Origin: JAACFF01 sp963807975
GTDB lineage: Bacteria; Chloroflexota; Anaerolineae; Promineifilales; Promineifilaceae
DNA length: 64,000 nucleotides
Direction: 5' to 3'
NCBI GenBank assembly: GCA_963807975.1
Contig: CAWEDV010000003.1
Location: 408,665-472,664 of the forward strand
Shown here: piece by piece, positions 35,863 through 44,791 of the stretch
How the letters are laid out: each line of letters begins with the position of its first letter
Position numbering within the stretch: the first letter of the stretch is position 1
Notes under the pieces: model-generated
Seen by the model: only the letters and a program-made list of their open reading frames with translations
What the model was told of the DNA's origin: nothing
The model's database searches: none
Program-made: the position numbers and the translations under genes

Positions 35863-36666
35863 ATGTGGAAAAGATTCGTTCAGCTTCTGAACAGACAGCC
35901 AACCTGGCTGGTCGTTTCAATCTCGTTTTTCCTGCTGATCATCGGTTGGCAGCTTCTGGTCTGGTGGGGGGATTATCCACCCTTCATCCTGCCTGGTCCG
36001 ATCGATGTGTGGCGCCAGTTTTTACTGGTCTTGGCTGACGGCCGTCTCCTGAGCCACAGCCTGGTTACGATCAGCGAAATCATTCCCGGTCTGTTGATCG
36101 GTTTTCTTATCGCTTTGCCCCTCGGCTACCTGCTGGCTAAATCCCCTTTGGCCGACCGTTTGCTTTCACCTTATCTCATCGCTTCCCAGGCCATCCCGAT
36201 CATCGCCATCGCCCCCTTGCTTACGATCTGGATCACCTCCAGCTACTGGGCTCGGGTCTGGGTCGCCGTCCTGGTCGTGTTCTTCCCTATCCTGGTCAAC
36301 AGCATCGCCGGTCTGCGCTCCGTGCCCATAGAGTTGTATGAGCTGATGCATTCACTGCAGGCAACGCGCGGGCAAATTTTCCGAAAACTTGAAATCCCGG
36401 CGGCCATGCCCGTGCTCATGGCCGGTTTAAAGGTTGGCGCGACCCTGGCTGTCATTGGCGCCCTGGTTGGTGAATTTGTGCAACCGAAGAGCGCCGGTCT
36501 GGGCTTTTTACTGGTAACAGCCCGTTATCAATTCAAAACCGATCTTGTATTTGTGGTTCTCATCACCCTGGTTATCATCGCTTTGAGCCTTTATGGTCTG
36601 ATCGCCCTATTAGAAAGGCGCATGCTGCATTGGCGCAATCACACGCAGCAGCAGCAAGGGGGATGA
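35863..36666 (+). CDS. ribX: Riboflavin ABC transporter permease, RibX type
   Basis: The frame is open from 35791, but that start would lie inside the riboswitch terminator, so the ATG at 35863 (MWKRFVQLLNRQPTWLVV) is used (267 residues). It is a single-domain permease with about six helices. The EAA motif lies in ELMHSLQATRGQIFRKLEIP, and it resembles taurine/nitrate/thiamine-precursor (SsuC/ThiX) permeases. RibX of the RibXY system has been reported under FMN-riboswitch control in Chloroflexota. The function as a riboflavin importer follows from the riboswitch and the neighbouring genes. Confidence 0.87.
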   Translation: MWKRFVQLLNRQPTWLVVSISFFLLIIGWQLLVWWGDYPPFILPGPIDVWRQFLLVLADGRLLSHSLVTISEIIPGLLIGFLIALPLGYLLAKSPLADRLLSPYLIASQAIPIIAIAPLLTIWITSSYWARVWVAVLVVFFPILVNSIAGLRSVPIELYELMHSLQATRGQIFRKLEIPAAMPVLMAGLKVGATLAVIGALVGEFVQPKSAGLGFLLVTARYQFKTDLVFVVLITLVIIALSLYGLIALLERRMLHWRNHTQQQQGG

Positions 36667-36719
36667 ACCAATGTTCAAACCATTGTTCGGAGTACTAATT
36701 GCTTTTTGGAGAATATCCG

Positions 36720-37712
36720 ATGAAACATAAACGCCCATTCTCATTTCTTTTTATGCTCGGCCTGCTGCTTATTGCCGCCTGCAGCAGTCCTGGCGAACCA
36801 GCCGGTCTACCTGGCGAACCACTCAATCTGCGCCTACCCATGGGCTATATCCCTGATCCCCAATATGCGCCGTTGTACGTGGCTGAGGAAAAGGGCTACT
36901 TCGCCGAAGAGGGCCTGGCTGTTGAATTTGATTACAGCTTTGAAACAGACGGCATGGCCCTTGTGGGCGCTAATGAGGTTCCTTTTGCCATCGTTGGCGG
37001 CGATCAAGTTATCTTGGCCCGCGCCCAAGAGCTACCGGTCGTCTATGTTCTGGAGTGGTTCCAGCGCTATCCCATCGCCGTGGTTAGCAAAGCTGCAGCC
37101 GGGATTGAGGAACCATCCGATCTGGCGGGACGAAAGGTCGGTCTGCCGGGTTTCTTTGGCGCCAGCTACGTCGGCTATGTCGGCCTGCTCCTGGTCAACG
37201 ATCTGTCTCAAGAAGATGTAGATGCCGTCGATGTGGGCTTCACGCAGGTGGAGACTTTGCTGTCCGATCAAGCGGAGGCGGTCGTCGTCTTCGCCAACAA
37301 CGAACCGATCCAACTGGCCAACCTTGGGGAAGAGGTCAATGTCATCGAGGTTGCCGACTATGTCGATTTGGTCTTCAACGGTATTGTCACCAACGAAGAG
37401 ACCATCAAAAATGATCCGCAATTGGTGGAACGTTTTACGCGAGCCATGCTGCGTGGTTTAGCCGACACCCTCGCCGATCCAGATCAAGCGTATGAGATCA
37501 GCAAGAAATATGTGGAAGGGCTCGATGACAGCCGTCGCGAGGTGCTTGAAGCATCCTTGGCCATGTGGGAAGCAGAAATCCTAGGTTACACGGAGGCTAA
37601 GAGTTGGGAACGCACGCAGCAAATCTTGTTGGAAATGGGGCTCTTGGATGAAGCGGTTGAAGATCTCCAGGCCGCCTACAGCAATGATTTTATTGAGAAG
37701 GTACAACCGTAG
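36720..37712 (+). CDS. ribY: Riboflavin-binding lipoprotein, RibY type (NMT1/THI5-like)
   Basis: The ATG at 36720 is seven bases after GGAGA. The signal MKHKRPFSFLFMLGLLLIAA ends at a lipobox Cys21. The rest has the NMT1/THI5-like binding fold: MGYIPDPQYAPLYVAEEKGY and FAEEGLAVEFDYSFETDG near the N-terminus, then LAGRKVGLPGFFGASYVGYV. Relatives bind thiamine precursors, taurine or nitrate. The riboswitch upstream makes riboflavin the probable ligand. It would deliver the vitamin to RibX in the membrane. Confidence 0.87.
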   Translation: MKHKRPFSFLFMLGLLLIAACSSPGEPAGLPGEPLNLRLPMGYIPDPQYAPLYVAEEKGYFAEEGLAVEFDYSFETDGMALVGANEVPFAIVGGDQVILARAQELPVVYVLEWFQRYPIAVVSKAAAGIEEPSDLAGRKVGLPGFFGASYVGYVGLLLVNDLSQEDVDAVDVGFTQVETLLSDQAEAVVVFANNEPIQLANLGEEVNVIEVADYVDLVFNGIVTNEETIKNDPQLVERFTRAMLRGLADTLADPDQAYEISKKYVEGLDDSRREVLEASLAMWEAEILGYTEAKSWERTQQILLEMGLLDEAVEDLQAAYSNDFIEKVQP

Positions 37713-37727
37713 TTCCGGCGCAAGCTT

Positions 37728-38507
37728 ATGGCAAACGATTCGCCCTTCCTGACCCTGGCCCATACCAGCTATACATATAGCGATGATGGCACGCAGGTCC
37801 TGAGCGATATCTCCTTATCCATTTGCCGCGGCGCATTTGTGGCTCTGGTAGGCGCATCGGGCATCGGTAAATCCACGCTACTGCGGGTCATTGGCGGGCT
37901 GCTGCCCGCGACCAGCGGCGAGGTCTTGTTGGATGGCCAGGCGCCCGATCAAGCCCGGACCCCCGTAGGGATTGTCTTCCAAAAAGATAATCTCATGCCC
38001 TGGCGCACCGCTGCGGAAAACATCCGCCTGCCTTTGGAGCTACGTGGGGACACACGCCATGCTGCTGTCCAACGGGTGCTGGATATGTTGGAGCTCGTTG
38101 GTTTGGCCTCTTTTGAAAAGAGCTACCCTTCCCAATTGTCAGGGGGCATGGCGCAGCGGATCGCCATCGCCCGCGCGCTCGTTCACCAGCCAGAACTGCT
38201 TCTTCTCGATGAACCTTTCGGCGCCCTGGACGCTCTGACCAGAGAACGCATGGGACAAGAGCTGCTGCGAATCTGGCAGGCGATGCCGGTCACTGTTTTT
38301 ATGGTTACGCACAGCATTGATGAAGCTGTTTTCCTCGCCGACGAGGTTTTGGTCATGGGCAGCGAAGGCGGCAACGGTCTTCCGGCAACGATCACCCATC
38401 ATTTTCCGATAAATATTACCCGCCCACGTCGATTTGAAATGCGCAAGACGGATGTCTTCGCCCAACACGAAAGCGAAATACGTTCCGCGATCCAGCCCCA
38501 CGCATGA
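37728..38507 (+). CDS. ribZ: ABC transporter ATP-binding protein of the riboflavin importer
   Basis: The 259-residue ATPase has Walker A GASGIGKSTLL near residue 43, signature QLSGGMAQRIAIARAL, and Walker B LLLLDEPFGALDALTRE with the H-loop VTHSIDEAVFLAD. It is of the TauB/SsuB type that pairs with single-domain permeases such as RibX. It is the third structural gene after the FMN riboswitch and supplies the energy. The last four bases overlap a short downstream frame. The gene name is used by analogy; not all RibXY loci carry the ATPase. Confidence 0.85.
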   Translation: MANDSPFLTLAHTSYTYSDDGTQVLSDISLSICRGAFVALVGASGIGKSTLLRVIGGLLPATSGEVLLDGQAPDQARTPVGIVFQKDNLMPWRTAAENIRLPLELRGDTRHAAVQRVLDMLELVGLASFEKSYPSQLSGGMAQRIAIARALVHQPELLLLDEPFGALDALTRERMGQELLRIWQAMPVTVFMVTHSIDEAVFLADEVLVMGSEGGNGLPATITHHFPINITRPRRFEMRKTDVFAQHESEIRSAIQPHA

Positions 38508-38692
38508 GCTGCGAAAACCTCGAAAAAGGGGCGCCATTTAGCATTGCGGCAACCAGTCAGGCCATGATCGCGGCAATGAATTTGATGGGTAATTTGGGGC
38601 GAGAAACGGCCGAAATATGGGATTACCCCTATCCAATCGAGAATCAAACTAAAATTCAGGAATGGATAGAGGTTTCTATTTCAGCGGAATGA
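38504..38692 (+). CDS. Short frame overlapping ribZ, possible gene remnant
   Basis: The ATG overlaps the ribZ stop (ATGA) and gives 62 residues, with GAPFSIAATSQAMIAAMNLM and DYPYPIENQTKIQEWIE. The pattern of a helix followed by YPYP and a closing helix vaguely recalls the C-terminus of ANT(6)-type nucleotidyltransferases. That is a memory-based guess only. It may be a translated small protein coupled to ribZ or the tail of a lost gene. Confidence 0.3.
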   Translation: MSCENLEKGAPFSIAATSQAMIAAMNLMGNLGRETAEIWDYPYPIENQTKIQEWIEVSISAE

Positions 38693-38718
38693 GTGTGGTT
38701 GAGAATTATCCTGGTTAA

Positions 38719-38904
38719 TCAAGAACCAGATAGACCCGTGCCTGGCGTAATAACAAGTGACAGTAACATGCTCAGGGCAATGAGAATGCCAATTGTTATT
38801 ATTGCAATACGGGCCCAATTAATTGATTTCTTGCCACCACCACTAGATTTCTTATGCTGATGAGGCCGCGCTTTCTGGACGCGGCGTTTAGCTGTTTTTG
38901 CCAT
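38719..38904 (-). CDS. Small single-helix membrane protein
   Basis: The 61-residue product has a basic N-terminus (MAKTAKRRVQKARPHQHKKS) followed by one helix (WARIAIITIGILIALSMLLS). A GAGGAG lies 12 bases before the ATG. The positive-inside charge and helix make a real small membrane protein plausible, with its N-terminus in the cytoplasm. The function is unknown. It has its own position between convergent and same-strand genes. Confidence 0.6.
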   Translation of the reverse strand: MAKTAKRRVQKARPHQHKKSSGGGKKSINWARIAIITIGILIALSMLLSLVITPGTGLSGS

Positions 38905-38981
38905 TTTTCTTGTAATCTCCTCAAAAAAACCTCTTTCGAATTAACCATTCGATTATACCACAAAGGTTTTCCCATAGGCGC

Positions 38982-40988
38982 TCATTTAAGATATTTCTCA
39001 AACCAGCGCGCCATGTGCTGCAAACGCTGCACACGCCGGTCGGTACGACCATTGCGGGACAATCCATGCGATTCTTCGGGGAACAAGATTAATTCCGTGT
39101 CCACACCCAAGCGCTTTAGAGCTACAAAGACCTGTTCTCCCTGTTCCCGGTCGCAGCGAAAGTCAGCTTCGCTGTGCATGAGCATGGTGGGTGTTGCGGC
39201 TTGGCCAATAAAACTGATCGGCGATTGGCGCCAATAATTTGGCAAATCGTCCCAAGGCGCTGCTTCTGTGCCTAACAACCCTTCCGTGGTCCAGTTGAGA
39301 TCGCTTGAACCGTAGAAGCTGACGAAATTGCTGACCACCCGCTGCGCCACCGCCGCTTTGAAGCGCTGCGTACGACCGATGATCATCGTGGTCATATAGC
39401 CCCCATAGCTGCCTCCGGTCACACCCATGCGCTGCGCATCAATATAGGGTTGTGCTTCCATGTAATCAGCCCAGGCCATGATGTCGTCGTAATCGACCGT
39501 GCCCCACTGGTTGTAGATTGCCCCGGCAAATTCCTCGCCATACCCTTGGCTGCCTCGCGGGTTACACCAGTAGACAACATACCCCTGCGCTGCCAGGTAG
39601 AAAAATTCATGCATGAATGCGTAACCATATTGTGTTGGCGGTCCGCCGTGTATTTCTAAGATGGATGGGTACTGCTTGGTGGGGTTAAATCCAGCGGGTT
39701 TCAGAATCCAGCCATCCAACTGCGGGCCATCCGCGGCAGCGAAGGCAACCTGCTCAATTTGGCCCAAATCCATTTGGTTTAGTTTGGCCGAGTTGAATGA
39801 TGTCAGCGCCTTCGATTGTCCATATTCTCTCAACCGGACCTGGCCCAGCTGGTCCAAGGTGCCCCATAAATAGGCCAACTTTTCTTGTTTTCCATCCACT
39901 GAATACCCGCCAACGACGCCAAGATCGTCAATAACAGGGGTCAAGCTGTCGCGGTCAGGGTCGACGGCAAAAGCCAGAAGCTGCTGCTTACCATGATCAA
40001 TGGCATGACAGTAAATAAATCTACCATCTCTTGACCAGACGGGAGGGGGTTGTGCCGTGCCGCTGCCCATGTCGGTGAGGGTTACGGCTGCCGATAGGTG
40101 CAGATTAAAAGGGGCAGAGAGGTTCTGTGCCTTGCCGCCTGCGCTGGACACGACATAAAGGCAGTTGTTCTGATAAGCCTTCCCCTTCTGCTCCCGCCCA
40201 AGATAAGCGATCCTGCTGCCATCTGGCGAAAATGAGGGCAAGAATTTACGACCGTAATCTGTTGCTACCCGCTGCATCTCTCCCCCAGCCGCCGGCAGCA
40301 GGTACAGATCATCCCCATCAATTTCCTGTGCTGGATCTTTACTGCGGTTGGAAATAAACAAGATCTGCTGCCCATCTGGTGACCAGCGCGGCTCCGTTTC
40401 ATGGTAGATGCCATCCGTCAACTGCTGCAGAGTCCCGCTGGCGGCCTCTACCGTCCAGATATGCCAATTCTCCTGCGGCAAGTAGCCACCCCCGTCCATC
40501 TTGTATTCCAGGCTGGTGATCTGGCGGGCCACGATCCCCAGCTTCTTCTTCTGCTCGTCCTGCTCTCTCTGCAGCGCTTCCTCATCCTTCTTGCGCAGTT
40601 GGCAGACGAAGCGGGTGCCGTCAGGTGACCATTCAAAAGCAGCGATGGAGCCTTTAAACTCCGTTACTGGTCTTGCTTCCCCACCGCTAAAGGGGATGAG
40701 GAAGATCTGCTCCTGCTTCTCATCTCGGCGGTTGGAAAGAAAAGCGATTTCTCGCCCATCGGGCGACCACCGTGGATGGCGGTCCTTTTGCTCTCCAACT
40801 GTAAACTGGCGTGGTTCTCCACCGTCTGTGGCAACCAGCCACAAGTTACTATGCTTCTTTTCTGTTTTTTTATCCACGCGCTGCACGCAGAAAATAACGT
40901 GCCCCCCATCTGGGGCGATCTGCGGATCGGAGACGATCTGTAATTGGTATAGATCCTCTGCCGTAATCTGTCCTTTCTCTTCTACCAT
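38982..40988 (-). CDS. S9 family peptidase (acylaminoacyl-peptidase-like)
   Basis: The ATG at 40988 lies four bases after GGAGG; the protein has 668 residues. The N-terminal half is a beta-propeller with TolB-like PDGxxI repeats (RWSPDGREIAFLSNR, EWSPDGTRFVCQL). The C-terminal alpha/beta hydrolase domain has the nucleophile motif GVTGGSYGGYMT near residue 527, the acid in SEADFRCDREQGEQ and the His in EESHGLSRNG. These fit acylaminoacyl-peptidase-type S9 enzymes. No signal peptide is seen, so it probably trims peptides in the cytoplasm. It complements the S9 enzyme at 2112-4052. Confidence 0.92.
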   Translation of the reverse strand: MVEEKGQITAEDLYQLQIVSDPQIAPDGGHVIFCVQRVDKKTEKKHSNLWLVATDGGEPRQFTVGEQKDRHPRWSPDGREIAFLSNRRDEKQEQIFLIPFSGGEARPVTEFKGSIAAFEWSPDGTRFVCQLRKKDEEALQREQDEQKKKLGIVARQITSLEYKMDGGGYLPQENWHIWTVEAASGTLQQLTDGIYHETEPRWSPDGQQILFISNRSKDPAQEIDGDDLYLLPAAGGEMQRVATDYGRKFLPSFSPDGSRIAYLGREQKGKAYQNNCLYVVSSAGGKAQNLSAPFNLHLSAAVTLTDMGSGTAQPPPVWSRDGRFIYCHAIDHGKQQLLAFAVDPDRDSLTPVIDDLGVVGGYSVDGKQEKLAYLWGTLDQLGQVRLREYGQSKALTSFNSAKLNQMDLGQIEQVAFAAADGPQLDGWILKPAGFNPTKQYPSILEIHGGPPTQYGYAFMHEFFYLAAQGYVVYWCNPRGSQGYGEEFAGAIYNQWGTVDYDDIMAWADYMEAQPYIDAQRMGVTGGSYGGYMTTMIIGRTQRFKAAVAQRVVSNFVSFYGSSDLNWTTEGLLGTEAAPWDDLPNYWRQSPISFIGQAATPTMLMHSEADFRCDREQGEQVFVALKRLGVDTELILFPEESHGLSRNGRTDRRVQRLQHMARWFEKYLK

Positions 40989-41266
40989 CAATCCTCCAAA
41001 AAATCGGTAAATTTCCAACCGCACAATATTATCCTGCCTGCCCCAACCCGTCTATTTGCTGCTCCAAAGCTGACCCCTTTTTAATAAACCAGCCGCCCCA
41101 AATACCCATTCACGCTCCTTCAAACTCCCCATAAGCCAATGCGGTTCTGAATTGATTCTTGGCGTGAAGAATCCCGATTTCCTTGCTAAGTCAGCAATTA
41201 AGTTGGGAACCATCACGAATGAAGCGACGTCTCAGATCTAAGCACGCTTCAAAAGGAGACAATGAT

Positions 41267-43717
41267 ATGAACGGCAAACGATTGTTACAAGCCCTTCTCT
41301 TCTTTTCCCTATTCGCCTTTCTTGGGGTGGCATCTGTTCACGCCCAAGACGCCTATGCTCCTGAACCGCCGCCCATTCCTATGCCGCCCGTTTGGCGGGC
41401 CGAGGGCCTGGAAATCGCATACCAGTATGTCGATGTCACCATCAAGGATCAGGTGGCTACCACGCATGTTGACCAACTATTCATGAACAACAATGATTGG
41501 ATGCTGGAGGGAACATACTTGTTCCCACTGCCACCGGGCGCGGTCGTATCACAGCTGACGATGTGGGTAGATGGGCAGGCTATCGAAGCCAAGATTCTGG
41601 AGAAAGAGCAAGCGCGCGAAATCTATGATGCCATCGTGCGCCAACTGCGTGATCCCGCCCTCTTGGAGTATGTGGGCAGCAATGCTGTCCAGGCCAATGT
41701 CTTTCCCATCCCGCCTCATGCCGAACGGCGTATTGAAATCGAGTACACGCAGGTTCTACCAGCCGAAGAAGGACTCATACGCTACATCTACCCGCAATCG
41801 ACCGACCTCTATACCGATACCCCCTTGGATAGCCAGCGTATTCGGGCCGAGATCAATTCTCAAGAACCGCTACAGGCCATTTATTCGCCCAGCCACCCCG
41901 TGGATATTGTACGCCAAAGCGAATATCAGGCGCTTGTTGGTTTTGAGGATAAAAATGTTAGCGCTGGCGAAGATTTCGAGTTGTATTACTCTGTGTCAAC
42001 AGGCGAGATTGGCTTGAACTTGCTTAGTTATCGCGAAGCAGGACAAGATGGCTATTTCATGATCCTGGTGGCTCCCAATGTTGAAGCACAAGAGGTTGTG
42101 GATAAGGATGTGCTTCTCGTCCTAGACACCTCGGGCAGCATGGAAGGACAGAAACTCGCGCAGGCTCAGGATGCGGCCGTTTACATCGTCGATCACCTCA
42201 ATCCCGGCGATCGCTTCAACATCATCAGCTTCAGCACCGGCGTTCGCCGCTACGCATCTGGTTTGCTGCCGGGGACAAACCCAGGCGCATTTGCGACCTA
42301 TATCAACAGTTTGGAAGCTGTTGGTGGTACGAACATCAGCGCTGCCCTTCTCGAGGCTGCTGCTCAAGCTGACAGCGAACGGCCGACTACGATCATCTTC
42401 GTCACCGATGGCCTGGCCACGGAGGGTATCATCGAAACCCCCTTGCTCCTCGATGCTGTTTCAGCAGCCATGCCTGATAATGCCCGCGTCTTCGCTTTTG
42501 GTGTTGGCAACGATGTTGATCCAGATTTACTCGACAACCTGGCCGAAAACCACCGCGGCACCACAACCTATGTACGCCCGGGCCAGGCCGTGGACGAAAC
42601 TGTGAGCAGCTTCTATGCCAAGGTGAGCAGCCCTGTGCTTTCCAACATCCAGCTCGACTATGATGGCGTCTTGGTCGAACAGACCTATCCGCAGGTACTG
42701 CCCGATCTGTTTGCCGGTACACAGTTAATCATCACCGGTCGCTATCGTGATGGCGGTCCTGCAAAAATCAGTCTAAGCGGTGAGGTCAATGGCCAGCCCC
42801 AAAAATTTGTCTATGCTGACAACATTTTCCAATCCAGCGCTGGGGATGAATTCGTGCCTCGTTTATGGGCGACCCGTGCCGTTGGCCATCTGCTGCGCCA
42901 AATTCGCCTGCATGGCGAGAAGGATGAACTGGTCCAGAGCGTCGTTAACCTCAGTATTCGCTACGGAATCATTACCCCCTATACCAGCTACCTCATTGAA
43001 GAAGATGATATCTTCAGCCAGACGGGACGGGAGGCCATTGCCGAGGATGAGATCCGCGGTGCACGTGACAATGGCGGGCTGTTTCTGGAGTCGGAGGTGG
43101 AGGAAGCAGCCGTTCAATCCGATCTGGCCCAGGCTGAAGCCCCGCTGCTCATGCCCGCGCCCAGTGCCGCCAATGGTGAAGATGGAAAAAACGGAGGCGG
43201 CGCTCAGAACCTGGTGGAATTTGTGGGCAGCAAAACCTTTGTCTGGCGTGATGGCTTATGGATAGACACCGCCTATGATCAAGATAGCTACCCTGTGCAA
43301 GAAGTCCGCTTCGCCAGTGAGGCTTACTTTGATCTCCTATCCGGTGCGCCGCAGATCGGCCAATACCTGGCCCTTGATCAACGGGTGCTGCTTGTGCATG
43401 ATGGCCACGCCTACCAGATTGTTGAAGGTGTCGAAACAAGCGCAACGCCGCCCAATCAGCATCCAACAACAGTCATTGACGAGACACCGGAGGTTATCGC
43501 CAACGGTTTGAGTGTTACGCAACCGGTGGCCGAAACAGAAGCGGCTCAGCCGGCCCCTGGCTCTGGTTTTTGCACATCCCTGCTTGCATTTCCTGGACTA
43601 TTGGCTCTCGGAGGTTTGATCAGTTGGGGCGGACGCCGTCAGAAATTGAGTGGCCGAAAATGGTTCTCAGGCAAGCAAACCGCGCAAAAAAACGGCCGTG
43701 ACGCCGCCGATGATTGA
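41267..43717 (+). CDS. Surface protein with VIT and von Willebrand A domains
   Basis: The ATG follows AAAAGGAGAC; the 816-residue protein begins with a signal peptide cleaved after VHA (about residue 26). A VIT domain follows (about 40-170; LFMNNNDWMLEGTYLFPLPP, EKEQAREIYDAI). The VWA domain starts near 283 with a complete MIDAS (DTSGS, 287-291). A C-terminal hydrophobic helix (LLAFPGLLALGGLI) and basic tail anchor it. This is the inter-alpha-trypsin-inhibitor heavy-chain arrangement, known in bacteria as surface adhesin-like proteins. The 3' end overlaps the convergent DUF92 gene by 51 bp. Confidence 0.9.
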   Translation: MNGKRLLQALLFFSLFAFLGVASVHAQDAYAPEPPPIPMPPVWRAEGLEIAYQYVDVTIKDQVATTHVDQLFMNNNDWMLEGTYLFPLPPGAVVSQLTMWVDGQAIEAKILEKEQAREIYDAIVRQLRDPALLEYVGSNAVQANVFPIPPHAERRIEIEYTQVLPAEEGLIRYIYPQSTDLYTDTPLDSQRIRAEINSQEPLQAIYSPSHPVDIVRQSEYQALVGFEDKNVSAGEDFELYYSVSTGEIGLNLLSYREAGQDGYFMILVAPNVEAQEVVDKDVLLVLDTSGSMEGQKLAQAQDAAVYIVDHLNPGDRFNIISFSTGVRRYASGLLPGTNPGAFATYINSLEAVGGTNISAALLEAAAQADSERPTTIIFVTDGLATEGIIETPLLLDAVSAAMPDNARVFAFGVGNDVDPDLLDNLAENHRGTTTYVRPGQAVDETVSSFYAKVSSPVLSNIQLDYDGVLVEQTYPQVLPDLFAGTQLIITGRYRDGGPAKISLSGEVNGQPQKFVYADNIFQSSAGDEFVPRLWATRAVGHLLRQIRLHGEKDELVQSVVNLSIRYGIITPYTSYLIEEDDIFSQTGREAIAEDEIRGARDNGGLFLESEVEEAAVQSDLAQAEAPLLMPAPSAANGEDGKNGGGAQNLVEFVGSKTFVWRDGLWIDTAYDQDSYPVQEVRFASEAYFDLLSGAPQIGQYLALDQRVLLVHDGHAYQIVEGVETSATPPNQHPTTVIDETPEVIANGLSVTQPVAETEAAQPAPGSGFCTSLLAFPGLLALGGLISWGGRRQKLSGRKWFSGKQTAQKNGRDAADD

Positions 43718-44479
43718 AGCGAGCAGATTCACCATATCATTGTTCATCCACGCCCAGCCGCGTAGAGGCCGGTTGGGCGTGCCGTCATTTTCATAACGTT
43801 TCTCAGTTTCCTTATCACGGGCATCGCTGTAGTAAATGCGCTGTACCGTGGCCCCCAGTAAGCTGTCTACCAGCGAACCGAGCAGCCCGCCCATGGCCCC
43901 AGCCACGGCCGCGGAGAGGATATTGTATTCCGTGATCAAGCCCCCGGTCAGGCCAATAACCAGGCCGCCAAGGAATGAAATGCTGGTGCCTAAGGGCGAG
44001 ACTCCCCCGGATGTGCCAACTTCTACTACGCGTCCCGTGGTAATCAATCGGGGCGGGCTTTTGCTCAGCGTGCCCAGCTCCGTCGCCCAGGTATCGGCCG
44101 TAACCGTGGCCACGACACCCATAAAAAGAAAAAACCAGGCTGAGGGCGGCACAACGCTGGCGGGCACAAAGGCACTCAGCGTGGCAATACAGGCGCCAAG
44201 CCCACCGTTGGCGATCACTTGTCCGATATCACGCCGGTGCCCCTTGTCAAACTTTTCCGCCGTTAACTTCTTTTCGCCCTCTTTATAATGGCTGAGAATG
44301 CTCGAGCTGGCGAAGAAAATGACCAGCAGCACCCCCCACTGCCAGCCACCCAAGCCAAAAGTGAGCGTACCAATAGCCAGCGCGCCTACGGCCCCTGATC
44401 CCGACAAAGACTTACGCCAAAAGGCCAGAGTGACGACGATGGCGCTAAGCAAAAAAGCGATTGCTAACTGACTAAGCAT
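43667..44479 (-). CDS. DUF92 family integral membrane protein
   Basis: I start at the ATG at 44479 (MLSQLAIAFLLSAIVVTLAF), giving 270 residues, because the upstream extension has no ribosome site. The protein has about six helices and the conserved DUF92 motifs FFASSSILSHYKEGEK, TADTWATELGTLSKSPPRLI and GGVSPLGTSISFLGG. The family includes plant phytyl-phosphate kinase VTE6 and is related to CTP-dependent prenol kinases. A lipid-alcohol phosphate kinase role is possible but untested here. Its end overlaps the VIT/VWA gene on the opposite strand. Confidence 0.83.
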   Translation of the reverse strand: MLSQLAIAFLLSAIVVTLAFWRKSLSGSGAVGALAIGTLTFGLGGWQWGVLLVIFFASSSILSHYKEGEKKLTAEKFDKGHRRDIGQVIANGGLGACIATLSAFVPASVVPPSAWFFLFMGVVATVTADTWATELGTLSKSPPRLITTGRVVEVGTSGGVSPLGTSISFLGGLVIGLTGGLITEYNILSAAVAGAMGGLLGSLVDSLLGATVQRIYYSDARDKETEKRYENDGTPNRPLRGWAWMNNDMVNLLASIIGGVTAVFLRGLLA

Positions 44480-44657
44480 ACCTAATATCCTAAAACTTAA
44501 GAGGGTTCCAATGTGCTGACTGCTACAAAACGGGCTGCCAGATCCCATGGGAACCATACCCCTGGAAGTTTACCAGAGCTAAGTTCCTGCGCCATAAAAG
44601 CACCATGGCCTGCAGCCGCGAATTCTCACTCGTGTTTTTTCCTCCAACAAGTGCCAG

Positions 44658-44716
44658 GTGTCATATATTTGATCGTGACACTTGTCACTTGACACGGCGT
44701 GTCATTTCGCTGACAC
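44658..44716. promoter_or_regulatory. Array of six TGACA/TGTCA motifs upstream of gdh1
   Basis: GTGTCA or TGACAC elements occur at 44658-44663, 44676-44681, 44690-44695, 44699-44704 and 44711-44716, with TGTCA at 44683-44687. They include a perfect palindrome TGACAC-GGC-GTGTCA (44690-44704). A TTGACA at 44689-44694 could be a -35 box inside it. It is likely an operator or activator cluster for the first glutamate dehydrogenase gene. Confidence 0.6.
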
Positions 44717-44791
44717 TGTGGACGTGGTCCTATATCAGGCCACTGTTGCACTTTCCCAATTTTCCCACAATCAACAGGAGTAAATGAACCG

